Shown here in pieces: positions 35,212-43,522 of a stretch of DNA of 64,000 nt. The stretch comes from Bin5 sp965221345 (GTDB lineage: Bacteria; Chloroflexota; Anaerolineae; Caldilineales; Caldilineaceae). Positions within the stretch are counted from its first letter, which is position 1. Every line of letters begins with the position of its first letter. Position numbers and translations under genes: made by a program. The stretch spans positions 1,736,001 to 1,800,000 of the forward strand of contig CBDCSD010000001.1 in assembly GCA_965221345.1 (NCBI GenBank). Direction: 5' to 3'. The notes beneath the pieces are model-generated. The model saw only the letters and a list, made by a program, of their open reading frames with translations, had not been told where the DNA came from and did not search any database.

Positions 35212-35342
35212 ACGAGTCATGAATACTGAGAGGCCGTCTGCTATCCACGGGTCATTTTGCTGCATTTGTAGGATTGCGAACGCAAAATAGAAGGTATCAG
35301 TTAGGTCCGCGCATTGAACTCCGCCTCAGACGGCCAGTGCCC

Positions 35343-35600
35343 TCAGATTGAACTCTCCTTCCCTACCTGCATCCACAGCACTGCTGTATAGATGGGCACA
35401 TGGAAATCGCGCGCATGGGCGGCTTCGATCTGCAGGGCCAGCGGGTTGCATTGCAGACGGGGGCGGCGGCGCTCCGGGCGGGCCAGCCTATTGTAGGAGG
35501 TCAAGCCGCGATGACCGCGCGCTAAGCCGGTGATCGAGTCCACATGGGCGTCGGCCAGCTGTTGCGCCCAAGCCGGGGCGTCGAACTTGCCGCCGATCTG
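35343..35600 (-). pseudogene. Fragment of the glycoside-hydrolase-like gene, fused to an Fn3 remnant
   Basis: The minus strand encodes FDAPAWAQQLADAHVDSITG then LARGHRGL and QIEAAHARDFHVPIYTAVLW, clearly homologous to residues 27-97 of the protein at 31693-33723. There is no start; the frame is entered from an Fn3-domain remnant (GGWQQIGGK) at 35590-35610. The join falls at ATCGGCGGC, which both parent sequences share, suggesting microhomology-mediated recombination. Confidence 0.8.
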
Positions 35601-35725
35601 CTGCCAGCCACCGACGCTGGATCAGGCCAACAGTTCATAGCGTAGCGCACCAGTGACCCCTGTCCAGTTCAACTCGATGGCACGCTCCCTGGCCTCGGGG
35701 TCAGCGCTGGCGTTGCTTATGACGA
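35590..35725 (-). pseudogene. Fibronectin type III repeat remnant
   Basis: Directly downstream of the stop codon of the Fn3 protein. The minus strand reads ELNWTGVTGALRYELLA, a TGA, then SSVGGWQQIGGK, matching the start of one more Fn3 repeat, before changing into glycoside-hydrolase sequence. It indicates that the protein at 35726-37234 once had an additional repeat or that a copy was spliced in. Confidence 0.7.
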
Positions 35726-37234
35726 CTACGGCGCGGCGACGGTTGCGGAGGCATTCTCCGACCAGGGACTGGTCACGCCTCCAGCGTGTACCGCACGCAC
35801 CGCGTAGTTGTAAGTCGTGCCGGTCGCAAGCTGAGTATGCGTGTAAGATGTGCCGGTCAGGTTGTCGCCGCCGATCTGCTGCCAACTGCTGGCGTTGGTC
35901 CGAAACCACAGTTCATAGCGAAGCGCGGCTTTCACCGGTGTCCAGTTCAACTCGGCCGCACCACCCTCACCGTCCACGGCGGTCAGCGCTGGCGCTGCCA
36001 ATGACGACTGCGACAAGGGACCGGCCACGCCTCCAGCGTGAACTGCGCGCACCGCGTAGAAGTAGGTCGTGCCCGCAGCTAGCCCGGTATGTGTGTAAGT
36101 CGTGCCGGTCAGGTTGTCGCCGCCGATCTGCTGCCAGCCACCGGGGTGGGTCCAGGCAAACAGTTCATAGCGTAGCGCGCCGGTCAACGATGTCCAGTTC
36201 AACACGATCGCACCCTCACTGGCCGCGGCAGCAAATGCTGGCGCTGCCGATGAGGGCTGCGGTGCGGCGTCGGATGCGGAGGCATGCTCCGACCAGGGAC
36301 CGGTCACGTCCTCAGGGAATACTGCACGCGCCGCGTAGTGGTTAGTCGTACCCGCCGCAAGCTCAGTGTGTCTGTAGGTCGTGCCGGTCAGATTTTCGCC
36401 GCCGATTTGCTTCCAGCCGCCGGCGCTGGTCCAGACCCACAGTTCATAGCGTAGCGCGCCGGTGACAGAATCCCAACTTAACTCGACCGAATCGTCGCCG
36501 GCAATGGCGGTCAACTGCGGCGCAGATAGCGTTATAGCCGTGGGAGTAGCCGCGGTAGTAGCCCTGGGGGCGGAGGTAGTGGGAGCAGGATCGCCATCGC
36601 TGTACACCCTGATATGGTGAACAGTGTATCCTCTGTTGTCAGGATAGGTGGTCACCGTCAGGCTTATGGATGTTAAGTGTTCAAACCCTGGACAGCGTCT
36701 AACGTAGAAGCCCTCTCTCGCTACTGTCTGGTAGCCCGCCGCAAAACTACTGTCTATATAGTGAGGCAAACTACATAGACCCTCGCGCGGCCTGATTGCG
36801 GTGGCAATACCGTATTCGTGGATAAGGTCAACGGAGACAGACCGGTCGGGATCGTTGAGGGCGTAGAATGGACCAAACCAGGGATCGTCTTCCGACACGG
36901 TAACAGAGGCGGGCATCACTATTTCTTGCTGACTGCCGTCCTCCGGCGGCGCCAAAGTAGTGATGTACACCGGGTCCACGTCCTGTTGCTCCAGAGCGTC
37001 GACGCTGGTCCAGGCCAACAGTTCATAGCGCCTAGGGCCGGTCGCCGCAACCCAACTTAACTCGACTGCGTCCTCGCCGGCCACGGCGGGCGCAGAGAGC
37101 ATGGATTCCGTCGAAACCTGTTGTGCCGCGGTCAGTTTCGTGTATATCAGGTTGGCCGCGACGGCCAGGAGGACCACCGCCAGCCAGACACCGAGACCGA
37201 CCAGTAAAGTCAATACGACGTTTCTTTGTCGCAT
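35726..37234 (-). CDS. Membrane-anchored surface protein with three Fn3 domains (paralogue A)
   Basis: A 502-residue protein starting at ATG 37234 after AAGGAGG. Residues 8-30 form an uncleaved membrane anchor (TLLVGLGVWLAVVLLAVAAN). Residues about 85-215 are a conserved domain (DPVYITTL, SEDDPWFGPFYALNDPDRSV, GFYVRRCPGFEHL, YTVHHIRVYS) that I do not recognise. Three fibronectin type III repeats follow, each with ALRYELW and WQQIGGDNLTGTTYTHTGL segments. The protein at 43523-44902 is a paralogue with the same plan and a similar upstream region. Probably cell-surface binding; no enzyme motif seen. Confidence 0.82.
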   Translation of the reverse strand: MRQRNVVLTLLVGLGVWLAVVLLAVAANLIYTKLTAAQQVSTESMLSAPAVAGEDAVELSWVAATGPRRYELLAWTSVDALEQQDVDPVYITTLAPPEDGSQQEIVMPASVTVSEDDPWFGPFYALNDPDRSVSVDLIHEYGIATAIRPREGLCSLPHYIDSSFAAGYQTVAREGFYVRRCPGFEHLTSISLTVTTYPDNRGYTVHHIRVYSDGDPAPTTSAPRATTAATPTAITLSAPQLTAIAGDDSVELSWDSVTGALRYELWVWTSAGGWKQIGGENLTGTTYRHTELAAGTTNHYAARAVFPEDVTGPWSEHASASDAAPQPSSAAPAFAAAASEGAIVLNWTSLTGALRYELFAWTHPGGWQQIGGDNLTGTTYTHTGLAAGTTYFYAVRAVHAGGVAGPLSQSSLAAPALTAVDGEGGAAELNWTPVKAALRYELWFRTNASSWQQIGGDNLTGTSYTHTQLATGTTYNYAVRAVHAGGVTSPWSENASATVAAP

Positions 37235-38110
37235 AATCCGTCTCTACCTCCTTGTACAAACGGTTTATTTTTGACTGTCATATTCAATCCGGCCGCGGCA
37301 CAACTCCCCATGTCGGGCTGCGACCCAAAATGTAACTTCGGCAAAGAAGCTGTTGCTATAACAAGGCATGCCGCCCTGTAGAATTAACTATATTATTGGG
37401 GAAGTGGGGGGTCTCTACTGCCGTCAGAGGCACAGACAAGAGCCCATACTGCTGCGTCTTCCGACTGGATTACTTGCGGACTGGGTCAGGACGGATTCCT
37501 GATCGCCAATCTGTCTTCACGTGCCCATGGGCCGTCTGAATTAATCGTCCGTCAGTACGGGCGCCTGGGTGTGGCTGGACAGCCTGATGGAAGAGACAGT
37601 CGCCCACACAGAAATGGTTGATCGCAATTCGCAACTTTTCGAACGGCGTTGCAAGGGCCACAGAACGGCGCTTGCGAAAAACCAGACCGAGCCTTGCTTG
37701 TCTGCCAGGGGCCTTTCCACCGCGAGACTGCAAGCGAATATATAGCTTGCAACAATTATTCCCGACAAAAATAATTTACCCAGCATTTATAGCACGTTAT
37801 ACTTTTCCGAGCAAATGGCGTTTTGGGCCGAATGTGATTGGGAGAGGGGAGGGTTCCTGAATACCACTGGGTTGAAACGCCAGACGCCGCGGCCTGCTGT
37901 TGGGGACGCCCTCAGGTGTGGCGCACACGCCTGAAATACAAGTCCACACCGCAGGTTGCCCGATGTTTTCCTATCCTGTGGATCAAAGATTGGGGCCAAC
38001 TACATACAGGTGGTCCAGATTGGTATACAGGTCCCAATGAAAAGAAAGACGCTCCGACACAACGTCGGAACGCGACGGAGTTCAGTAGGTGAAGATCGCT
38101 GAGCCAATCC
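37235..38110. other. Intergenic region upstream of Fn3 paralogue A
   Basis: About 875 bases. The first 180 bases resemble the region upstream of Fn3 paralogue B (44903-45065), sharing GAAGCTGTT and the sequences around it, so the duplication included the promoter region. An open frame at 37838-38092 has no ribosome site or family pattern and is not called. Confidence 0.5.
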
Positions 38111-38944
38111 TCATGTCGAGGTCCAGCAACCTTCGGTGTAGGCCTCGCGCATGAATAGCATCTTGCGCGCCGGGTTGGCGCTCGCTATCCATTCAACGGG
38201 AATCTCCTGCGTGTAACGGTGCGGCGGGCCCGCCTCCTTGAAGATGTCGATATTGAAGATCCGATACGGTTGCGGAGAGTCTATGGGCTTTGGTTCGACG
38301 GCATGGAAAATACGGGCGTTGATGTAGACCATGCTGCCTGGCGGCAACTCGAGTCGTTTCTCGCGGAGCGGGCGACCGGCCTCGGTGTCGAACTCGCCGG
38401 CGAGCATCCTGTCCGGTGTGGCGTCCTCGGTCGGCGCGACCAGGTGGCTGCCCGGGATTACTTTGAGATTGCGGTCGCCTAGTGTGAATCCGTTCAGGTA
38501 GTAGAGAATCTGCACGTAGTATTTGTCGCGTTCAGCATGGTTGACGGGATTTTCATGCTTCCAGTGGTGATGGTCCTGGTGGAAACGAAGCGGCCCGATG
38601 CCGCGCGGCGCGATGTTGAGCGCGGAATGGCAGTAGTGATATTCGTCGCCAATGGTGGTTCGCAGCAAAGAAGCGATGAAGGGATCGTCGATCAGCTGGT
38701 CGCTGTAGGGGCCGCGTTCGTTCCAGGGACGGATGAAGTAGGATTTCGGTTCGCCGCGATAGCTCTCCAACTGCTGGACGTACTCGCGCACCTGATCGAG
38801 TCCCTCGATCTCTTTGATCAGGGATTCCCTGGCTTGGTCGGTGAAGATGTTGGGAAAAGCGATGTAGCCGTCGTTGTGGAAAGATTCGATATCGGCCGGG
38901 GAAGGGCCTGAAAGGCGGAACAGTGAGTTCAGGTCGGTTGACAT
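38111..38944 (-). CDS. Phytanoyl-CoA dioxygenase (PhyH) family oxygenase
   Basis: A 277-residue protein starting at ATG 38944 after a strong AAGGAGG. The iron-binding pair is in FHQDHHHWKH (His-x-Asp near residue 121), the distal His in ARIFHAVEP near residue 215, and an Arg in QPYRIFNID for 2-oxoglutarate. It differs strongly from the PhyH protein at 7482. It stands alone, so no pathway can be assigned. The family ranges over lipid, osmolyte and natural-product hydroxylases. Confidence 0.88.
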   Translation of the reverse strand: MSTDLNSLFRLSGPSPADIESFHNDGYIAFPNIFTDQARESLIKEIEGLDQVREYVQQLESYRGEPKSYFIRPWNERGPYSDQLIDDPFIASLLRTTIGDEYHYCHSALNIAPRGIGPLRFHQDHHHWKHENPVNHAERDKYYVQILYYLNGFTLGDRNLKVIPGSHLVAPTEDATPDRMLAGEFDTEAGRPLREKRLELPPGSMVYINARIFHAVEPKPIDSPQPYRIFNIDIFKEAGPPHRYTQEIPVEWIASANPARKMLFMREAYTEGCWTST

Positions 38945-39274
38945 TGGCGTGCCTCCTTGTGTCTGAAATTTAGCACACAGTTGGAGGGTTTACAAGATGG
39001 GTTTGTTGGTTTTAGCGCTTTGGGTATGGTTGACTTTTGATTGAAGTGGGATTCGTGGGATTTTGGGGATGGGATGTTTTCTGAACAGGGATTTTTTGGA
39101 TTAGAGGATAGGCTGTGATTGCAGTGTGATCGATTCGTTTCTTCGTAAGCATTGCACAAGGCGCGTCTTTGGAGTGAACGCCCACTGGTGTGGACATCCA
39201 TCCGTCCTTCCATAAAAGGACACTAATTGGTTCCCTGAATAAGGCTACTCATTGTCTATCTGTACAATCGTTAT

Positions 39275-39334
39275 GCGCAAAGGAAGAGTTGCCAAGCGTC
39301 GCTGATCCGGGCCCCAGGCTTCGAACCTATTTGC
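39275..39334 (+). ncRNA. Second (orphan) copy of the DUF3800-associated structured RNA
   Basis: Aligned with 34226-34284, it keeps AGAGTTGCCAAGCGTCGCTG then ATCCGGGCC, and AACCTATTTGC at the 3' side. GCGCAAAGG can pair with CCTATTTGC with a bulge, and GGGCC with GGCTT through G-U pairs. TACAAT upstream (39263-39268) places the predicted start at the closing stem again. No T run follows and no DUF3800 gene is adjacent; an IS3 remnant and a group II intron lie downstream. Confidence 0.6.
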
Positions 39335-39366
39335 AGCAGAATCTGTATAATACGCAAAAGACGGTT

Positions 39367-39492
39367 CTAGCCAAGCGAGGCCAGATTCTTATGTTCACTC
39401 GAAAGCTGGCGAATTGTCTTGCTGCCTTCAACTGCTTCCAGCGCATTGCGGAACTTGTAGGCCGCCGTGTGTCGCCGTCTTTTCTTGACCAT
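39367..39492 (-). pseudogene. IS3-family OrfA N-terminal remnant
   Basis: The minus strand from ATG 39492 encodes MVKKRRRHTAAYKFRNALEA followed by VEGSKTIRQLSSEH and stops at TAG 39369-39367 after 41 residues. This is the helix-turn-helix start of an IS3-type OrfA, which normally has about 100 residues; OrfB is absent. The group II intron at 39531 ends 38 bases upstream of its start, so the intron probably inserted beside or in this element. Confidence 0.75.
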
Positions 39493-39585
39493 GATTCTGC
39501 CGCTCCGCGTGCTTGGACTTCTGCTCCAATGTAGGGTAGGCAGCAAGCGAGTTGCCTTTTGGCACTTTTCCTACAGCCCCCCTCC

Positions 39586-39619
39586 GAACCGTGCTTGCGG
39601 CTTTCACCGCACACGGCTC
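39586..39619 (-). ncRNA. Group II intron domain V hairpin
   Basis: Thirty-four bases: an eight-base-pair lower stem (GAGCCGTG with CACGGTTC), a small bulge, a five-base-pair upper stem and a GAAA loop. The catalytic AGC triad is at its 5' side. This length and layout are specific to group II introns. Confidence 0.9.
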
Positions 39620-40010
39620 TCCAGTGTGTCGTTCCATTTATCGTTCTTTCTGGATGACGTCAAGTACAGGTTCGACTTATTGCATTACGCATGTCTCTCT
39701 GTCTTTCTGTCTGACACACCTGTCTCCCTTCGCCATGTAAGAGGCTTTCCCTCTCTCAGACTACTATGGAGACTCCGTTACCCTATGCCTCTCGGCACTT
39801 AGGCAATCACGGATTCCGTAACGAATCCCTGGATAGTATCCCTTAGACTCCCCGTTTGTCTCCTTACCCTTGCTCTCTGCAAGTCGTTCCCCTTCGGCAG
39901 GTAGTACTGACAGTGTATAAATGTCAGCACCTTTAGGGCTTGGGTTTCATCCACTTTCCCAAGGGCGGCTAATTTACGCCAACTGGAGACTAGGATTCAA
40001 GCAGTCTAGC

Positions 40011-41395
40011 CTTAGTAACTGTCCGTTAACAAATTAGCGGTGTTTGGCGTAAAATGGCTCCACGAACAGGAACAAACAAGGAGTCAAAGAGATGAGCCAA
40101 AGACCGATCCATCAATGTCAGTGTGAGATATGTCAGTCGCCGCAGCCCCATGCAGACAAAGAGGACCACCATCGCATGAATGTTTTGTTGAGTCGGCTCA
40201 ACGAACAGCAGCGACGCTGGTACGTCGCGTTGGAAGCCGATCGCATCGGGCATGGCGGCACTGAACGGCTGGCGCAGATTACCGGTATGAACGTCAACAC
40301 GATTCGCCGCGGTCGGCGCGAGTTAGACGACGACTTGGCCGGACGCCCAACCGACCGGGTGCGCAAGCCGGGCGGTGGGCGGCCAGCGCTGGAAAAAAAA
40401 GTCCAGCGATAGAAGACAGAATCAAGGAAATCGTCAACGACGACATCGCTGGTTCACCGACAGATGGACAGAAATGGGTGAAACTAAGTTTGCGCACGAT
40501 TGCATCTCGGCTGCGCGCACAGGCACACAGGATCGGTCGCACCACAGTCGGTCGGCTGCTGCGCAAGCTGGGCTTTGGCTTGGTCGCCAACCGCAAGAGC
40601 TTGACGGGCGCAGTGCATCCCGACCGCAACCGCCAGTTTGACTACATTCGTCGTGTGCGACAGCAGTTCCTGCAAGCAGGCTATCCTGTCATCAGTGTCG
40701 ATACCAAGAACAAGGAACTGATCGGCAACTTCGCCAACCAAGGTCGCACTTGGCGTCAGGCGCCGGCGCAAGTCAATCTGCATGATTTCCCTGGCGATGC
40801 GCTGGGTCGGGCCGTGCCGTATGGCATCTATGACATCGTCCATAACCAAGGCTATGTCTATCTGGGCAACTCCTATGATACGCCCGAATTTGCCGCCCAT
40901 GCCATCGCACAGTGGTGGGCCGACCCGGCGCGCCCCCGCTTTCAGCGCGAGGACAAACTCTTGATCCTCTGTGATGCGGGCGGCAGCAACAACTGCCGTT
41001 CCTGGCTCTGGAAAGCTGAATTGCAGCGCCAATGCGCTGACCGGTTCGGCATCTCGATTCTGGTCTGCCATTATCCGACCGGCGCCTCCAAGTATAATCC
41101 GATCGAGTATCGTCTCTTCAGTCAGATAACGCGCAACTGGGCCGGCAAACCTTTGCGCTCTTTTGCCACAATGCGCAACTACATCCGCAGCACAACCACC
41201 ACGACCGGCTTGACCGTCAAAGCCTTTCTCGTTGACCGAGCTTTTCAGAAGGGCCGCAAGCTCTCCAAAGAGCAACGCCAAACAATCCAACTGACACGGC
41301 AACCTATCTGTCCAACTTGGAACTATATGATTGCACCAACATCGATATCTTGAATCTCAACCAAACCGCTACGTTGTTTGCGGACAGTTACTAAG
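40011..41395 (+). mobile_element. ISAzo13-family insertion sequence inside the group II intron
   Basis: The ends are inverted repeats: CTTAGTAACTGTCCG at 40011-40025 matches the complement of 41381-41395 exactly, and the similarity continues inward (AACAA..TAGCGGT.TTT). Length is about 1385 bases. No clear target duplication is seen, so the outermost bases could belong to the target. The single gene needs a frameshift. The intron sequence resumes on both sides. Confidence 0.8.
40092..41353 (+). CDS. ISAzo13-family transposase, two overlapping frames joined at an A8 run
   Basis: ATG 40092 follows AAGGAG. The first frame runs to TAG at 40412 (GGRPALEKKVQR). The rest is in the -1 frame and begins at the run of eight A residues (about 40394-40401), giving KKSPAIEDRIKEIVNDDIAG and onward. 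The second part has the catalytic core of the family: VISVDTKNKELIGNF, LLILCDAGGSNNC and SKYNPIEYRLFSQI. A -1 slip on A-AAA-AAA would fuse both into about 420 residues, as many insertion sequences do by programmed frameshifting; a simple indel is the alternative. Confidence 0.8.
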
Positions 41396-41572
41396 TCTTA
41401 GGATACAGGTCTTGGCGGCCTGATGTTCATTGTGGCTATCCCATCCTCCGCCTTTACCACCATGCTGTTTTCCCTTCATCCTTTCGGACTCCGGTAGGGT
41501 GGTTGACCTACGGGGTGTCCCGCTCCCGGTGTCCACTTTGTGGGCAGGGGACTAGCTCGTAAACCGTCGCAC

Positions 41573-42152
41573 ATACACCTTAGCTCGTGGTCCGGTCTTA
41601 GGGCCCCATCCAAAAGACAAAACTATGAGAAGACCCAAATTCAAGTATGGGGATTAAATACTAGGGGGCTCTCTCATAGACGTCGTGCTCATATACCCGT
41701 TTAAATGGCACTTTGTTACGCATGAGTTTAGTTGGCCCTGGTTGCTCCTCTGGATTCCTCTCTTGGCAATCGAGTTTTGGGTGTCTAATGTCGCTTGTTT
41801 TTTCCTAAACGTCAGACTTGAAGGACGGGTTGACGCCTCTCTGGTTCGGCTAGTGGAAAAATGGTGAAATATAGCCCCGACACTCGCGCCAGTACCACAC
41901 TGATCTGACCAACCTCTATCGAACTCCTCTCAACCATCCTGCCGGGAGACACAACACCCGCCAAAACACGAAAACCACCACGTCCCGTGATGGCCCACCT
42001 CAACCCGCCAATTGCCAGCAGTTGACACCCCTGCCCGCTACAAGATACCCTGCACAAACCATGCCCTAGTGGAGTGTCTTGGCTTGCAACCTGTTCACGT
42101 CAACATCACCATCACGCCAACTTAGATTACCTAAGCACAAAAAGGAAGCAAG
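41573..42152. other. Intergenic region with one doubtful small frame
   Basis: An open frame at 41685-41867 would give 60 residues with a hydrophobic stretch (WPWLLLWIPLLAIEFWV) but has no ribosome site and is not called as a gene. Nothing else is recognisable. Confidence 0.35.
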
Positions 42153-42377
42153 ATGCACCTCCATCCATTCAATATCAATAATAAAGATGGTGACAGGAAC
42201 TCAAGACGATCTCAGGGTAGTGACAAAAGCCTGGTCAAGATATTCCTGACTGAACCTTTTCCATTGCCTATTTGGATTTGGAATCTCCTGGTTATCGCGA
42301 TCTACTTGTCTATAGGATTGTTTGCGATCCAAATCGTTATCATACTCGTGTTTGGGATCTTATCCCTGTTATCTTGA
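42153..42377 (+). CDS. Small predicted membrane protein, unknown function
   Basis: A 74-residue frame starting at ATG 42153 with AAGGAAG just upstream. The first 35 residues are polar; the rest is one long or two short membrane spans (IWNLLVIAIYLSIGLFAI, IVIILVFGILSLL). No homology is recognised. The good ribosome site and the membrane pattern support a real gene moderately. Confidence 0.45.
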   Translation: MHLHPFNINNKDGDRNSRRSQGSDKSLVKIFLTEPFPLPIWIWNLLVIAIYLSIGLFAIQIVIILVFGILSLLS

Positions 42378-42523
42378 CGCCTTCGCTGCTCACAATGACG
42401 ATCGGCTTGCCTTTCGCCCAACCAAAAAAAACCGCCACATCCCGCGGCGGCTCCTCTCATCCCATCACTATTGTGGGCTTTCCCCAGGGCAAACGCATCT
42501 TAATTCGGACGCCAAAATTGCCG

Positions 42524-42967
42524 ACGAAGGGCACCCACAAGGGGTGCCCCAACCGATTGTCTTTTCTGGGCGTTATGCCCTGAGAAAGGCGCCCACAAGG
42601 GGTGCCCCTACCGATTGTCTTTTCTGGGCGTTATGCCCTGAGAAGGGCGCCCACAAGGGGTGCCCCTACCGATTGTCTTTTCTGGGCGTTATGCCCTGAG
42701 AAGGGCGCCCACAAGGGGTGCCCCTACCGATTGTCTTTTCTGGGCGTTGTGCCCTGAGAAGGGCACCCACAAGGGGTGCCCCTACCGATTGTCTTTTCTG
42801 GGCGTTATGCCCTGAGAAGGGCACCCACAAGGGGTGCCCCTACCGATTGTCTTTTCTAGACGTTATGCCTTGAGAAGCGCACCCACGGGGGGTGCCCCTA
42901 CCAGTTGTCTTCTCAAGGCGTTATGCCCTGAGAAGGGTGCCCACAAGGGGCGCCCCTACCCGATTCA
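42524..42967. repeat. 58-bp tandem repeat array, seven to eight copies
   Basis: The marker CGATTG recurs at 42554, 42612, 42670, 42728, 42786 and 42844, exactly 58 bases apart, with a diverged copy near 42902 and partial ends. Each unit has two potential hairpins: GGGCGTTATGCCC, and GGGCGCCC paired with GGGGTGCCCC around ACAA. Copies are nearly identical, pointing to recent expansion. Open frames across it are artefacts. Confidence 0.92.
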
Positions 42968-43107
42968 GGCAGCCTCACGTGGTTTTGCCCCAATTTGATG
43001 CAATTTCCCTGGGGCTTTCCCCTTTACAATTTAAGCGTTTTGGGTGAAATACTCCCTGAAAGAGGTGCCCAAAATGACTTCAAAATCAAGGCACCAGCCC
43101 GGAATAA

Positions 43108-43287
43108 GGGCTCAAGAGAAATAGTAACCCCCGATCCGAACGCCCTGTAGGTCGCCCTCCGCTTGAACTACCCGGTCCTATTCCCTACACACCGGAAAAC
43201 ATCGTGCGGGTCGTTTTGAACACGATACCGAAGGAGCGCGGGGAATGGCGCTTCGAGAAACAAAGTATTCGAAAAAGCGACAAGTAG
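43108..43287 (+). pseudogene. Fragment of an unknown small protein gene
   Basis: An open stretch without start codon encodes ERPVGRPPLELPGPIPYTPE followed by NIVRVVLNTIPKERGEWRF and stops at TAG 43287. The composition (proline-rich, then a conserved-looking amphipathic end) looks like real protein rather than noise, and I have an impression of similar short hypothetical proteins, but I cannot name a family. Upstream stop codons separate it from any start. Confidence 0.3.
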
Positions 43288-43319
43288 GGATGTCCGGTTT
43301 TCCCTCCACCTGTCCCTCA

Positions 43320-43460
43320 TCGCCACGAAGGGCCACGAAGAAAACCTTTGCAAGGTCATAATTTGGTCTATCCGCGAACTGCAGGGGGAACTGCAGGGGG
43401 AACTGCAGGGGATAGGGGATAGTGAGTAACGCCTTCGCTCGCATCGCTCAGGGTCGCGGA
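43320..43460. repeat. Cluster of three dispersed repeat types
   Basis: CGCCACGAAGGGCCACGAAG (43320-43339) belongs to the 91-bp array family. AACTGCAGGGGG is repeated three times at about 43378-43408. A third family, with CAGGGGATAGGGGATAG followed by CTTCGCTCGCATCGCTCAGG, covers 43405-43455 and recurs at 51045-51105. Confidence 0.7.
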
Positions 43461-43522
43461 TGGCGGTTGCGGGAGAAACGGCAGTGGGGCCGGTCCCGCC
43501 CTGTCATATGCGAGTATCGTTG

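Larger units (their letters stand above)
39531..41572 (-). ncRNA. ORF-less group II intron, interrupted by an ISAzo13-type element
   Basis: Read on the minus strand. Domain V is unmistakable at 39586-39619: a 34-base hairpin starting GAGCCGTG, with a GAAA tetraloop and ending CACGGTTC. Domain VI follows and the intron probably ends at about 39531 (CCTACCCTAC). The 5' end is placed at GTGCGAC (41572). Domains I-IV occupy 39620-40010 and 41396-41572, the two pieces being split by the insertion at 40011-41395. Without it the intron is about 660 bases and has no reverse-transcriptase frame, so it needed a helper protein in trans. Boundaries of domains I-IV are not resolved. Confidence 0.8.

Noticed and set aside
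37838..38092. 84-codon open frame
   Set aside because: No ribosome site, odd composition and no family pattern.
39310..39334. tRNA T-arm-like sequence GGCTTCGAACCT
   Set aside because: No acceptor or anticodon stems can be built around it; it belongs to the second copy of the structured RNA.
41685..41867. 60-codon hydrophobic frame
   Set aside because: No ribosome site; too weak to call as a gene.
42524..42967. Possible CRISPR array
   Set aside because: The 58-bp units are contiguous and identical throughout, with no variable spacers and no cas genes nearby.
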